From positions 1 to 17,018 of the forward strand of contig URPT01000024.1 in the NCBI GenBank assembly GCA_900549845.1: DNA of 17,018 nt, in the 5' to 3' direction. The notes under the pieces were generated by a model. It saw nothing but the letters and a program-made list of their open reading frames with translations. It had not been told where the DNA came from and did no database searches. Origin of the DNA: an uncultured Veillonella sp. (lineage in GTDB: Bacteria; Bacillota; Negativicutes; Veillonellales; Veillonellaceae). The translations under genes and the position numbers were made by a program. Positions 1-7,610 of this stretch are shown in pieces (position 1 is the first letter of the stretch; each line of letters starts with the position of its first letter).

Positions 1-839
1 CATTAGCAGACCAATGGATTGTTCAAAAATACAATGAAACAGTACAAAGTGTAACTTCTAACCTAGATAAATTCGAACTTGGTGAAGCGGCAAGCTCCGT
101 ATATGACTTCATTTGGAATACATACTGTGACTGGTATATTGAGTTAGCAAAACCTCGTTTATATAACGATGGTAATGAACGTGATCGTCGTACAGTTCAA
201 TACTTACTCGTAACAATCTTGCGTCACATGCTTGAATTATTACATCCATTCATGCCGTTCGTAACAGAACATATTTGGCAACACTTGCCTCATGAAGGGG
301 ATAGCATCGTTGTTACTAAATGGCCAGAAGCATTGAAGTTTGATAATCTCGAAGGTGCAGCACGCCAAATGGAAGTTATGATGGATGCCATCAAAGGTAT
401 TCGTAACATGCGTGCTGAAATGAATGTGCCTTTAGGTAAAAAAGCTGAGGTTATTGTGGCGCCAACAGATGAAGCATTGGCTCAAACTGTAGCAGATCAT
501 AGCGATTACTTCGTAACATTAGCTTGGGCTGAGAAGGTAACTATTCTTGGTGCCGATGATCCAAAACCAGAAAATGCGACTGTAACAGTTGTAAATGGTA
601 TGGAAGTATATCTCTTGCTTAAAGATTTAATCGATGGCGAAAAAGAAAGAGAGCGTATTGCAAAGGAAAAAATCCAAATGGAAAAAGAAATTTCTCGTTT
701 GGAAGGTAAATTGTCTAACCAAGGCTTCCTAGCAAAAGCTCCTGAAGCTGTAGTAGCAAAAGAAAAAGAAAAGTTAGAAGAATATAAACAAAAACAACAA
801 GCGTTATTGGAACGTGAAGCGTTCCTTGAAACCTTATAA
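1..839 (+). CDS. valS: Valine--tRNA ligase, C-terminal part (5' end outside window)
   Basis: Charges tRNA-Val with valine in the cytoplasm; class I aminoacyl-tRNA synthetase. The reading frame is open from base 3 with no start, so about 279 C-terminal residues are present and the catalytic Rossmann domain lies upstream of the window. The visible part begins in the helical anticodon-binding domain (for example WNTYCDWYIELAKPRLY and HPFMPFVTEHIWQ, conserved in ValRS). It ends with the charged C-terminal coiled coil (about the last 70 residues, rich in Lys and Glu, running through ERERIAKEKIQMEKEI and KEKEKLEEYKQKQQ), which in this family binds the tRNA. The Trp and KPRLY signature separates it from IleRS and LeuRS. 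The stop at 837-839 is 12 bases before folC, so the two are probably co-transcribed; valS-folC order is common in Firmicutes. Confidence 0.96.
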   Translation, partial: LADQWIVQKYNETVQSVTSNLDKFELGEAASSVYDFIWNTYCDWYIELAKPRLYNDGNERDRRTVQYLLVTILRHMLELLHPFMPFVTEHIWQHLPHEGDSIVVTKWPEALKFDNLEGAARQMEVMMDAIKGIRNMRAEMNVPLGKKAEVIVAPTDEALAQTVADHSDYFVTLAWAEKVTILGADDPKPENATVTVVNGMEVYLLLKDLIDGEKERERIAKEKIQMEKEISRLEGKLSNQGFLAKAPEAVVAKEKEKLEEYKQKQQALLEREAFLETL

Positions 840-851
840 TAGGAGGTTTAT

Positions 852-2159
852 ATGACATATCAAGAGGCCTTAGCCTATTTAGAACAGGCATCTTCATTCG
901 GTATTAAGCCTGGCCTTGAACGTATAACAGCCCTTATGGAAGCCTTAGGGAATCCACAAGAAGACTATAAAATTGTTCATGTTACAGGGACGAATGGTAA
1001 GGGCTCGGTTACCTCATATATTTCCTACGCACTGTTTACAAGTGGATTACGGGTGGGGCGATTTACATCGCCTCACCTTCAATCCTATACGGAGCGAATT
1101 CAAATTAATGATGGAAATATTACAGAGGAAGCCTTCGGTAATCTAATTAGCCGTGTAAAAGTGGCAGTTGATACTATCATTAGTAACGGCACAGAAGCAC
1201 CAACGCAATTTGAAATTTTGACGGCTGCAGCCTTTTTGTTCTTCAAAGATCAAGCTGTAGACTATGCAGTGATAGAAGTTGGCTTAGGGGGATTACTAGA
1301 CTCCACAAATATTGTGACTCCAAAAGTATCTGTTATTACCAATGTAACAATCGATCATCAAGCCTACTGTGGTGATACTGTTGAAGAAATTGCACGTCAT
1401 AAGGCAGGGATTATTAAATCTAAAGTCCCTGTTGTAACGGCAGCACAGGATGCACCTCTTCGTATTATTGAAGAGGTAGCTAAAGAGAAACATGCTAAAG
1501 TGTATGCTTTCAATAAAGATTTTGGTATCGATAGCCGTAGTGCCGTAACAGGTGGTCAAATGATTACTGTGAGTACTAATGATGCCGCTCCTGCAATGTT
1601 ATTTACGACAATGGCCGGTATTCATCAATCTGTAAATCTCGCATGCGCATTGATGGCTGTACGTCTATTGATGAAAGAAGATAAGAGCATCAGTGAAGAA
1701 ACGATGCGTGAAGGATTTGCCCGCACTACGTGGGCGGGGCGCTTTGAAGTTAAACGAGGCTTAGATCGTACCTTTATCTTTGACGGTGCGCATAATGCGG
1801 CTGGCGCAGAATCCTTCAGTATGACCTATGGTGAGCTATTTAAGGACGCCCCAAAAACGATTGTGATGGCAATTCTTAAAGATAAAAATCAGGATGCTAT
1901 TATTCGTGAAGTCGTTAAGGCAGGGGATACGGTACTTGTAGTACCTGCACCTACAGATAGAACAGAAGTGCCAGAGGTTTTAGTTGAAAAAATACGTCAC
2001 ATTGTTCCAAAAGCTGTAGCTCAAACGGCTGATTCTGTTAAAGATGCATTGGCTTTAGCCTATAAACATACAAAGAATGGTGATATTATCGCTGTTTGTG
2101 GTTCTTTATATATTTTAGGAGATGCTCGTCAGTGGTTTAACCATGAGATGAGTCACTAA
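852..2159 (+). CDS. folC: Bifunctional folylpolyglutamate synthase / dihydrofolate synthase
   Basis: Adds glutamate to folates, and in many bacteria also to dihydropteroate, using ATP; cytoplasmic Mur-ligase family enzyme. The 435 residues match the usual FolC length. The P-loop reads HVTGTNGKGSV at residues 43-53, followed by FTSPHLQSYTERIQIN, the family's folate and Mg2+ region. Further hallmarks are EVGLGGLLDSTN in the central domain and FDGAHNAAGAES in the C-terminal ligase domain. The start at 852 has a strong AGGAGG at 841-846 and follows valS by 12 bases. The stop lies 9 bases before the next gene, so valS, folC and the ligase-like gene look like one operon. Whether it has both activities or only the polyglutamate one cannot be read from motifs alone. 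Confidence 0.96.
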   Translation: MTYQEALAYLEQASSFGIKPGLERITALMEALGNPQEDYKIVHVTGTNGKGSVTSYISYALFTSGLRVGRFTSPHLQSYTERIQINDGNITEEAFGNLISRVKVAVDTIISNGTEAPTQFEILTAAAFLFFKDQAVDYAVIEVGLGGLLDSTNIVTPKVSVITNVTIDHQAYCGDTVEEIARHKAGIIKSKVPVVTAAQDAPLRIIEEVAKEKHAKVYAFNKDFGIDSRSAVTGGQMITVSTNDAAPAMLFTTMAGIHQSVNLACALMAVRLLMKEDKSISEETMREGFARTTWAGRFEVKRGLDRTFIFDGAHNAAGAESFSMTYGELFKDAPKTIVMAILKDKNQDAIIREVVKAGDTVLVVPAPTDRTEVPEVLVEKIRHIVPKAVAQTADSVKDALALAYKHTKNGDIIAVCGSLYILGDARQWFNHEMSH

Positions 2160-2168
2160 GGTGAGCCT

Positions 2169-3407
2169 ATGGAACTCTCACTTATTCCTAATCAGAAGAG
2201 AATCACGTTCTATATAGAGCGTCTAATTTATGGTGTGGTGGTTGCTATGCCATTACAACCTATGGTGGGGGATGTACTCCTGTGGCTAGCGATAGGGCTT
2301 GCTTTATATGATTTGATATCTAGTAAATCACTGAGCTTACCAACGGGCTATTTATCCTGGTCTGTTATGATATTTGTGGTATGGACTGGCATATCTGCAC
2401 TAGTATCAGAAAATTGGGATTGGTCAATTCAAAGTTGGTTTTATCAAATCGTAGCCAGCGGAGGAATGTATTATCTAGTTCGCACATACATTCAAACACC
2501 TAAACAGTGGAATTATTTTCTGCGTGCTCTATTAGGTACTGCTGTACTAGTGTGTATCATAGGAGCTTATCAATATGTATTTGTTCCTAATATTCATATA
2601 AAAGAGTGGGTAGATGCAGCACAGTTCCCAAAATTGATGCGACGTATGTCATCTACATTACAAAACCCTAATTTATTGGGCGCTTATCTATTGATGGTAC
2701 TCAGCGTATGTATCAGTTATATCTTGGTATATATGAAGGAAAATCGTACGCGCGAAGTTATTTCAATGCTAATTATAGGTATTATATTATTCTTAACGAT
2801 GCTATTAACCTATTCTAGAGGCATTTGGATTAGCTTTGCGGCCATGATCCTTTACTGGGCTATCTTTGTAGATAGAAGATTATTCTTATCCCTATTAGTA
2901 GTGCCAATTATCTTGTACTTTTATGATGGTGAAATCGCCTCGAGACTATGGTCCATATTCCAAGGCCATGATACATCAGCTGATCTTCGATGGGCTTTGT
3001 GGGATAGTACTATGTATATCGTACGTGAAAACCCAATCTTTGGTATTGGGTGGAATACATTTTACTTAGTATATCCAGATTATAACTATTATATTCAAGG
3101 TCCTCACATCTTGATGTATCATGCTCATAATTTGTATCTTAATATATTAGCTGAATCAGGCATCCCAGGATTGATATCATTCCTAGCAGTTATTATTGGT
3201 CATGTTATTACATCTATAAGACTTAAAGGGGATATATTCCGCCAAGCTGCACAAGTTGGTGTAGGTGCGTTAGCTATAGGTGTTTTATTTAGTGGCTTAT
3301 CCGATTTTGAGCTATATAGTCATCAAGTAACCATCGTATTTTGGCAGTTGTTTGGTTGGGTAGGGGCTTTTGTAAAAGTTCAGTTATCTGCTGATAAATC
3401 TGCATAA
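2169..3407 (+). CDS. O-antigen ligase / Wzy-like polytopic membrane protein
   Basis: Likely joins or polymerises lipid-linked glycans on the outer face of the inner membrane (Wzy_C/WaaL superfamily); the actual substrate is unknown. The 412 residues are very hydrophobic, with about ten to twelve predicted membrane helices. Two family signatures are visible: LTYSRGIW around Arg217 in the middle, and a large non-membrane loop with NPIFGIGWNTF followed by HNLYLNILAESG (His320), the segment carrying catalytic residues in WaaL. The start ATG is 9 bases after folC and its Shine-Dalgarno (AAGGTGAG) overlaps the folC stop, which suggests translational coupling. In a diderm Firmicute a lipopolysaccharide ligase would make sense, but a polymerase role is equally possible from sequence. 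Confidence 0.85.
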   Translation: MELSLIPNQKRITFYIERLIYGVVVAMPLQPMVGDVLLWLAIGLALYDLISSKSLSLPTGYLSWSVMIFVVWTGISALVSENWDWSIQSWFYQIVASGGMYYLVRTYIQTPKQWNYFLRALLGTAVLVCIIGAYQYVFVPNIHIKEWVDAAQFPKLMRRMSSTLQNPNLLGAYLLMVLSVCISYILVYMKENRTREVISMLIIGIILFLTMLLTYSRGIWISFAAMILYWAIFVDRRLFLSLLVVPIILYFYDGEIASRLWSIFQGHDTSADLRWALWDSTMYIVRENPIFGIGWNTFYLVYPDYNYYIQGPHILMYHAHNLYLNILAESGIPGLISFLAVIIGHVITSIRLKGDIFRQAAQVGVGALAIGVLFSGLSDFELYSHQVTIVFWQLFGWVGAFVKVQLSADKSA

Positions 3408-3509
3408 TTGTAATATCTTGTATAATTAGCATGTTTTATGGTAGATATATAATTTCATAATATGGTATAATTAATACATACCTTGGGTAGGTACGTATTA
3501 GGTAGTATA

Positions 3510-3571
3510 ACCGGTTTTCTAATGTTAGACATAATTGAACATTATCGTTAGCATTTGAAAGCCGGTTTTTT
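3510..3571 (+). terminator. Rho-independent terminator of the valS-folC-ligase operon
   Basis: ACCGGTTTTCTAATG at 3510-3524 pairs with CATTTGAAAGCCGGT at 3552-3566 (one G-U pair and one mismatch), with a long partly paired loop. A run of six T follows at 3566-3571. It lies about 100 bases after the ligase-like gene. Confidence 0.8.
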
Positions 3572-3755
3572 GTATATCATTGTATCTTTATAGGGAGGTG
3601 TAAGGTCTAGTTCTTGTATATGAGATGTTGTTTTATATTGAAAAGGGTCTATATATTGTATAGAGAGAGTTCGATTTAATTGAAAAACATCAATATATGC
3701 CATATATCGATGATTCCTGTGAGTTATAACGATGTGAATAAAACTTATGTGGAAA

Positions 3756-3823
3756 TGTGAAAATCTATGCATTTTAATCATAATGCACCCATAAAGTGTG
3801 ACGAAAAATACATTTTAGTCATA
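3756..3823 (+). repeat. Paired 27-bp imperfect direct repeat, possible activator sites
   Basis: Copies at 3756-3782 and 3797-3823 share the pattern TGTGA-N6-AT(G/A)CATTTTA(A/G)TCATA and match at 20 of 27 positions by eye. Their starts are 41 bp apart, close to four helical turns, and the second copy ends four bases before the -35 box at 3828. This geometry suits two protein dimers on one face of the DNA contacting RNA polymerase. No regulator family is assigned. Confidence 0.5.
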
Positions 3824-3827
3824 TAAG

Positions 3828-3856
3828 TTGACAATACATTGGATGTGGACTACGAT
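3828..3856 (+). promoter_or_regulatory. Sigma-70-type promoter of the CoA-transferase/mutase operon
   Basis: A perfect TTGACA at 3828-3833, a 17-bp spacer and TACGAT at 3851-3856. Transcription would start near 3863 and give a leader of about 65 bases. The leader can form a small hairpin, AACGAC (3872-3877) with GTCGTT (3892-3897), which is too small for a known cobalamin riboswitch. Confidence 0.75.
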
Positions 3857-3927
3857 GAAGTCGGTTTAAGGAACGACCAAGAGATCAAACTGTCGTTTAT
3901 ACAATGTTACTCTTAAAGGAGATGGTA

Positions 3928-5433
3928 ATGGTGATAGACATCAAAGACCGCGTTAAATGTGCGGCCCTCCAAGGTAAAATTGTCACTGCTTATGATGCAG
4001 CTCTTTTGATTAACCCTAACGATAAAGTTGGTATTTCCGGCTTTACTCCATCTGGTTATGCAAAAGCAGTGCCATTGGCATTGGCAGAAAGAATGGAAAA
4101 AGAACCATTCAAAATTGATTTGTGGACAGGTGCTTCCGTAGGTGATGAAGCTGATGGCGCGTTAACTCGTGCTAACGGTATCAATCGTCGTTTCCCATAT
4201 CAAACAAATGGGGATACACGTAAAGCCTTAAATAGCGGTGCTGTTAAATACATCGATATGCATTTAAGCACAATGGCACAAAATGTTCGCTATGGTTTCT
4301 TTGGCGATTTAGACGTAGCTATCGTAGAAGTTTGTCAAATCAACGAAGATGGCTCTTTAGTACCTACAACATCTGTTGGTAACTCTCCAACATTTGTTAG
4401 TCAAGCTAAAAAGGTTATCGTAGAAGTAAACGTATCCCAACCACTTTCCTTGGTAGGTATGCATGATATCTATGAACCACTCGATCCACCACATCGTAAA
4501 CCAATTCCATTGGAAACACCTGGTGATCGTATTGGTACTGAAGCAATTCCTTGTGACCCAAGTAAAATTGTTGCAGTAGTACCTTGTGATGTTCCTGATA
4601 CAACAAGACCTTTGGCACCTATCGATGATGATGCAAAAGCAATGAGTCAACACCTTATCAAATTCTTCGAACAAGAAATTGCAGAAGGTCGTTTACCTAA
4701 AAACTTGCTTCCATTACAATCTGGTGTAGGTTCCGTAGCGAATGCGGTAATCAGTGGTCTTGCTAAAGGCCCATTCACAGATTTGTCCATCTATACAGAA
4801 GTAATCCAAGATGGTATGTTCGACTTGATCGATGCTGGTAAAGTAACTGTATGTTCCGGTACTGCATTAAGTCCTTCTCCAGATGGGTTGAAACGTTTCT
4901 ATGCGAATATTGATGAATATCGTAAAAAAATCATTCTTCGTCCGCAAGAAATTTCCAACAACCCTGGTATTGCTCGCCGTATTGGTGTCATTGCCATGAA
5001 TACCGCTATCGAATTTGATATTTTTGGCAATGTAAACTCTACTCATATTATGGGTAGCAAAATGATGAATGGTGTTGGTGGTTCTGGTGACTTTGCACGT
5101 AGTGCATATCTCACTATTTTCTGCACTAACTCCGTTGCTAAAAATGGCGACATCAGTTCTATCGTTCCATATGTATCTCATGTGGATCATCCAGAACATG
5201 ACACTATGATTTTCTGTACAGAACAAGGTGTTGCTGACTGCCGTGGTTTGAGCCCAGTGGAAAGAGCTCGTTTGATCATTGAAAAATGTGCTCACCCAGA
5301 CTACAAACCTATGTTAACTGAATACCTAGAAAAAGCATTAGCTGCAACAAAGAATGCCCATACACCTATGTTGCTTGATGAAGCTCTTTCTTGGCATAAA
5401 CGCTTCACAGAAACTGGAAGCATGAAAAAATAA
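3928..5433 (+). CDS. scpC: Propionyl-CoA:succinate CoA-transferase (acetyl-CoA hydrolase/transferase family)
   Basis: Moves CoA from propionyl-CoA (or acetyl-CoA) to succinate, giving succinyl-CoA and free propionate; cytoplasmic class I CoA-transferase. The chain is 501 residues, usual for the family. The probable catalytic glutamate is Glu291 in YTEVIQDGM, with the CoA-site motif GVGGSGDFARSAYL near residue 400 and the conserved segment STHIMGSKMMNG before it. I chose ATG 3928 because AAAGGAG (3915-3921) sits six bases upstream; the earlier in-frame ATGs at 3904 and 3922 lie before or directly against that site. It is the first gene after the promoter and 28 bases before the mutase gene. 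The context makes succinate/propionyl-CoA the likely pair, although acetyl-CoA use or hydrolase activity cannot be excluded by motif. Confidence 0.9.
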   Translation: MVIDIKDRVKCAALQGKIVTAYDAALLINPNDKVGISGFTPSGYAKAVPLALAERMEKEPFKIDLWTGASVGDEADGALTRANGINRRFPYQTNGDTRKALNSGAVKYIDMHLSTMAQNVRYGFFGDLDVAIVEVCQINEDGSLVPTTSVGNSPTFVSQAKKVIVEVNVSQPLSLVGMHDIYEPLDPPHRKPIPLETPGDRIGTEAIPCDPSKIVAVVPCDVPDTTRPLAPIDDDAKAMSQHLIKFFEQEIAEGRLPKNLLPLQSGVGSVANAVISGLAKGPFTDLSIYTEVIQDGMFDLIDAGKVTVCSGTALSPSPDGLKRFYANIDEYRKKIILRPQEISNNPGIARRIGVIAMNTAIEFDIFGNVNSTHIMGSKMMNGVGGSGDFARSAYLTIFCTNSVAKNGDISSIVPYVSHVDHPEHDTMIFCTEQGVADCRGLSPVERARLIIEKCAHPDYKPMLTEYLEKALAATKNAHTPMLLDEALSWHKRFTETGSMKK

Positions 5434-5461
5434 CCTGTTTTTTTAGGAGGATGATGAAAAC

Positions 5462-7108
5462 ATGGCTTACGAAAACTTAAAAGCCCAAATTGCTGAGTAC
5501 AACAAACTTTGTGACGAAAAAAGTGCAAAAACTCCAGAACGTCAAAATTTAAAATACAACCGTGTATACACACCAGTTGATATCGAAGGTTTTGACTATG
5601 AACGTGATTTGGGTATGCCTGGCGAATTCCCTTACACTCGTGGCGTACAACCTACTATGTACCGTGGTCGTTTCTGGACAATGCGTATGTATGCAGGCTT
5701 CGCTACAGCAGAAGAATCTAACAAACGTTACCGCTACTTAATCGAGTCTGGTGCAACTGGTCTTTCCTGCGCATTCGACTTACCTACACAAATCGGTTAC
5801 GACTCCGACGATGCAGTTGCAGAAGGCGAAGTTGGTAAAGTAGGTGTAGCGATTGACTCCTTGGCAGATATGGAAATCTTGTTCGACGGCATCGATCTTG
5901 GTAAAGTATCCACATCCATGACAATCAACGCTCCAGCATCCGTTTTGTTGGCAATGTACATCGCAGTAGCTGAAAAACAAGGCGTACCTTCCACAGAATT
6001 GAAAGGTACAATTCAAAATGATATTTTGAAAGAATACGCAGCTCGTGGTACATACATTTTCCCACCAAAACCATCCATGCGTTTGATCACTAATATCTTC
6101 GAATATTGTTCTCAAAACGTTCCAAAATGGAACACAATTTCCATCTCCGGTTACCACATCCGTGAAGCAGGTTCCACAGCAGCTCAAGAAATCGCATTCA
6201 CAATTGCTGATGGTATCGCATACGTAGAAGCAGCTTTGAAAGCTGGTCTTGATGTTGATACATTTGCTGGTCGTCTTTCCTTCTTCTGGAATGCTCATAA
6301 CAACGTACTTGAAGAAGTTGCTAAATTCCGTGCATCCCGCCGTTTATGGGCAACAATCATGAAAGAACGTTTTGGTGCTAAAAAACCAAAATCCATGATG
6401 CTTCGTGTACATACTCAAACAGCTGGTTCCATGTTGACTGCACAACAAGTTGATAACAACATCGTTCGTGTTGCTCTTCAAACTGCAGCTGCTGTAATGG
6501 GCGGTACTCAATCCTTACATACAAACTCCCGTGACGAAGCTTTGGCTCTTCCTACAGAAGCATCTGTACAAGTAGCTCTTCGTACACAACAAATCGTGGC
6601 TTACGAATCTGGTTTGGCTGACGTAGTTGACCCATTGGGCGGTTCCTACTATGTAGAAGCTATGACTAACGCTATCTATGACGAAGCTATGGCATACATC
6701 AAGAAAATTGATGAAATGGGCGGCGCTGTAGTAGCAATCGAAAAAGGCTACATCCAAAAAGAAATTCAAGAATCCGCTTACAAATGGCAAATGGAAGTTG
6801 AATCTGGCTTGCGCACAATCGTTGGCGTAAACAAATTCCAAGTTGAAGAAGAAGCTCCAAAAGACTTACTTCGCGTAGACGCTTCCGTTGGTGTTAACCA
6901 ATCCAAGAAAACTCAAGCAGTTCGCGCTAACCGCGATCAAGCAGCAGTTGATAAAGCATTAGCAGCTCTTAAAGCTGGTGCAGCTGATGAAAACGTTAAC
7001 TTGATGCCATTAATTCTTGATGCAGTTAAAACATATGCTACTTTGGGTGAAATTTGTAATGTATTGCGCGAAGTATTCGGTGAATACGAAGCTCATTCCA
7101 CATTATAA
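5462..7108 (+). CDS. Methylmalonyl-CoA mutase, catalytic (large) chain of a split enzyme
   Basis: Interconverts succinyl-CoA and (R)-methylmalonyl-CoA by adenosylcobalamin radical chemistry. The 548 residues cover only the TIM-barrel catalytic domain; fused mutases are near 700 residues because they carry a C-terminal B12 domain, which here is the next gene. Visible hallmarks are RGVQPTMYRGRFWTMRMYAGF, GLSCAFDLPTQIGYDSD, GTIQNDILKEY, PPKPSMR and SISGYHIREAG with the catalytic His232. Tyr77 (in RMYAGF) and Arg195 (in ARGTYI) occupy the places of Propionibacterium Tyr89 and Arg207, which in isobutyryl-CoA mutases are replaced, so methylmalonyl-CoA specificity is well supported. That alignment is by eye. 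AGGAGG lies at 5445-5450. The gene sits between the CoA-transferase and its B12 partner. Names used elsewhere include mutB and mcmA1. Confidence 0.95.
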   Translation: MAYENLKAQIAEYNKLCDEKSAKTPERQNLKYNRVYTPVDIEGFDYERDLGMPGEFPYTRGVQPTMYRGRFWTMRMYAGFATAEESNKRYRYLIESGATGLSCAFDLPTQIGYDSDDAVAEGEVGKVGVAIDSLADMEILFDGIDLGKVSTSMTINAPASVLLAMYIAVAEKQGVPSTELKGTIQNDILKEYAARGTYIFPPKPSMRLITNIFEYCSQNVPKWNTISISGYHIREAGSTAAQEIAFTIADGIAYVEAALKAGLDVDTFAGRLSFFWNAHNNVLEEVAKFRASRRLWATIMKERFGAKKPKSMMLRVHTQTAGSMLTAQQVDNNIVRVALQTAAAVMGGTQSLHTNSRDEALALPTEASVQVALRTQQIVAYESGLADVVDPLGGSYYVEAMTNAIYDEAMAYIKKIDEMGGAVVAIEKGYIQKEIQESAYKWQMEVESGLRTIVGVNKFQVEEEAPKDLLRVDASVGVNQSKKTQAVRANRDQAAVDKALAALKAGAADENVNLMPLILDAVKTYATLGEICNVLREVFGEYEAHSTL

Positions 7109-7136
7109 TATCGGCTAATTTCGGAGGTAATTAATC

Positions 7137-7532
7137 ATGGCAGAAAAACGTATTAGAGTAATCGTAGCAAAACCAGGTCTTGATGGTCATGACCGTGGTG
7201 CAAAAGTAGTAGCACGCGCACTTCGCGATGCTGGTTTCGAAGTAATCTACACTGGTCTTCGTCAAACTCCAGAACAAATCGTTGAAGCAGCTCTTTCTGA
7301 AGACGTTAATGTAGTTGCATTATCCCTTCTTTCTGGTGCTCATAACACATTGTTCCCTAAAATTGTTGAACTTTTGAAAGAAAAAGGCATGGGCGATGTA
7401 CTTGTAATCGGTGGTGGCGTTATTCCTGACGCTGATATCCCTGGTTTGAAAAAAGCTGGCGTAGCAGCAGTATTCACTCCTGGTACACCAACTGGCGATA
7501 TCGTTAAATTCATCAACGAAAACGTTAAATAA
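7137..7532 (+). CDS. Methylmalonyl-CoA mutase, cobalamin-binding (small) chain
   Basis: Supplies the B12-binding half of the split mutase and should form a complex with the catalytic chain. The 131-residue protein is a single flavodoxin-like B12 domain. It carries the base-off/His-on motif D-x-H-x-x-G at residues 16-21 (Asp16, His18, Gly21), where His18 would ligate cobalt. SLLSGAHNTLFPKIVELL and GGGVIPDADIPGL, near the middle and end, form the rest of the cobalamin pocket. GGAGGT at 7123-7128 precedes the ATG by eight bases and the gap to the catalytic chain is 28 bases. Similar split mutases occur in archaea and some anaerobic bacteria. A role as a B12 domain for another mutase is possible but unlikely given the position. 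Confidence 0.94.
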   Translation: MAEKRIRVIVAKPGLDGHDRGAKVVARALRDAGFEVIYTGLRQTPEQIVEAALSEDVNVVALSLLSGAHNTLFPKIVELLKEKGMGDVLVIGGGVIPDADIPGLKKAGVAAVFTPGTPTGDIVKFINENVK

Positions 7533-7543
7533 TTAATTGGGCA

Positions 7544-7578
7544 AGAGAGGAGCACAACTGAATAGTTGGCTCCCCTCT
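7544..7578 (+). other. Stem-loop between mutase small chain and meaB
   Basis: AGAGAGGAGC (7544-7553) pairs with GCTCCCCTCT (7569-7578) with one A-C mismatch, and inside it CAACT pairs with AGTTG around a GAAT loop. No T run follows, so it is not a standard terminator. It may stabilise the upstream message or partly attenuate transcription into meaB. Confidence 0.55.
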
Positions 7579-7610
7579 ATTCCCATATTCTAAGATAGGT
7601 GGTGAGGCGA

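Larger units (their letters stand above)
3408..3827. other. Intergenic region before the propionate cluster
   Basis: No gene is supported here. It holds three TATAAT-like boxes (3421, 3448, 3466) without convincing -35 partners, a 12-bp stem-loop with one mismatch (3472-3483 with 3489-3500), the terminator at 3510-3571, and four TGTGA pentamers at 3718, 3733, 3756 and 3797, the last two heading the repeat pair at 3756-3823. An inverted repeat TGCATT-N8-AATGCA spans 3768-3787. The only sizeable open frame, on the minus strand at 3548-3781, has no ribosome binding site and no recognisable protein features. Confidence 0.7.

Noticed and set aside
3548..3781. Minus-strand open frame of 77 codons in the gap before the CoA-transferase
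   Set aside because: No ribosome binding site, no recognisable features, and its 3' end runs through the terminator hairpin of the upstream operon.
3857..3927. Cobalamin riboswitch in the leader of the mutase operon
   Set aside because: Expected from the B12 link, but the leader is only about 65 bases and shows neither the length nor a B12-box-like core.
5780..6298. Minus-strand open frame of 172 codons inside the mutase gene
   Set aside because: Antisense shadow with scattered Cys and no ribosome binding site or family features.
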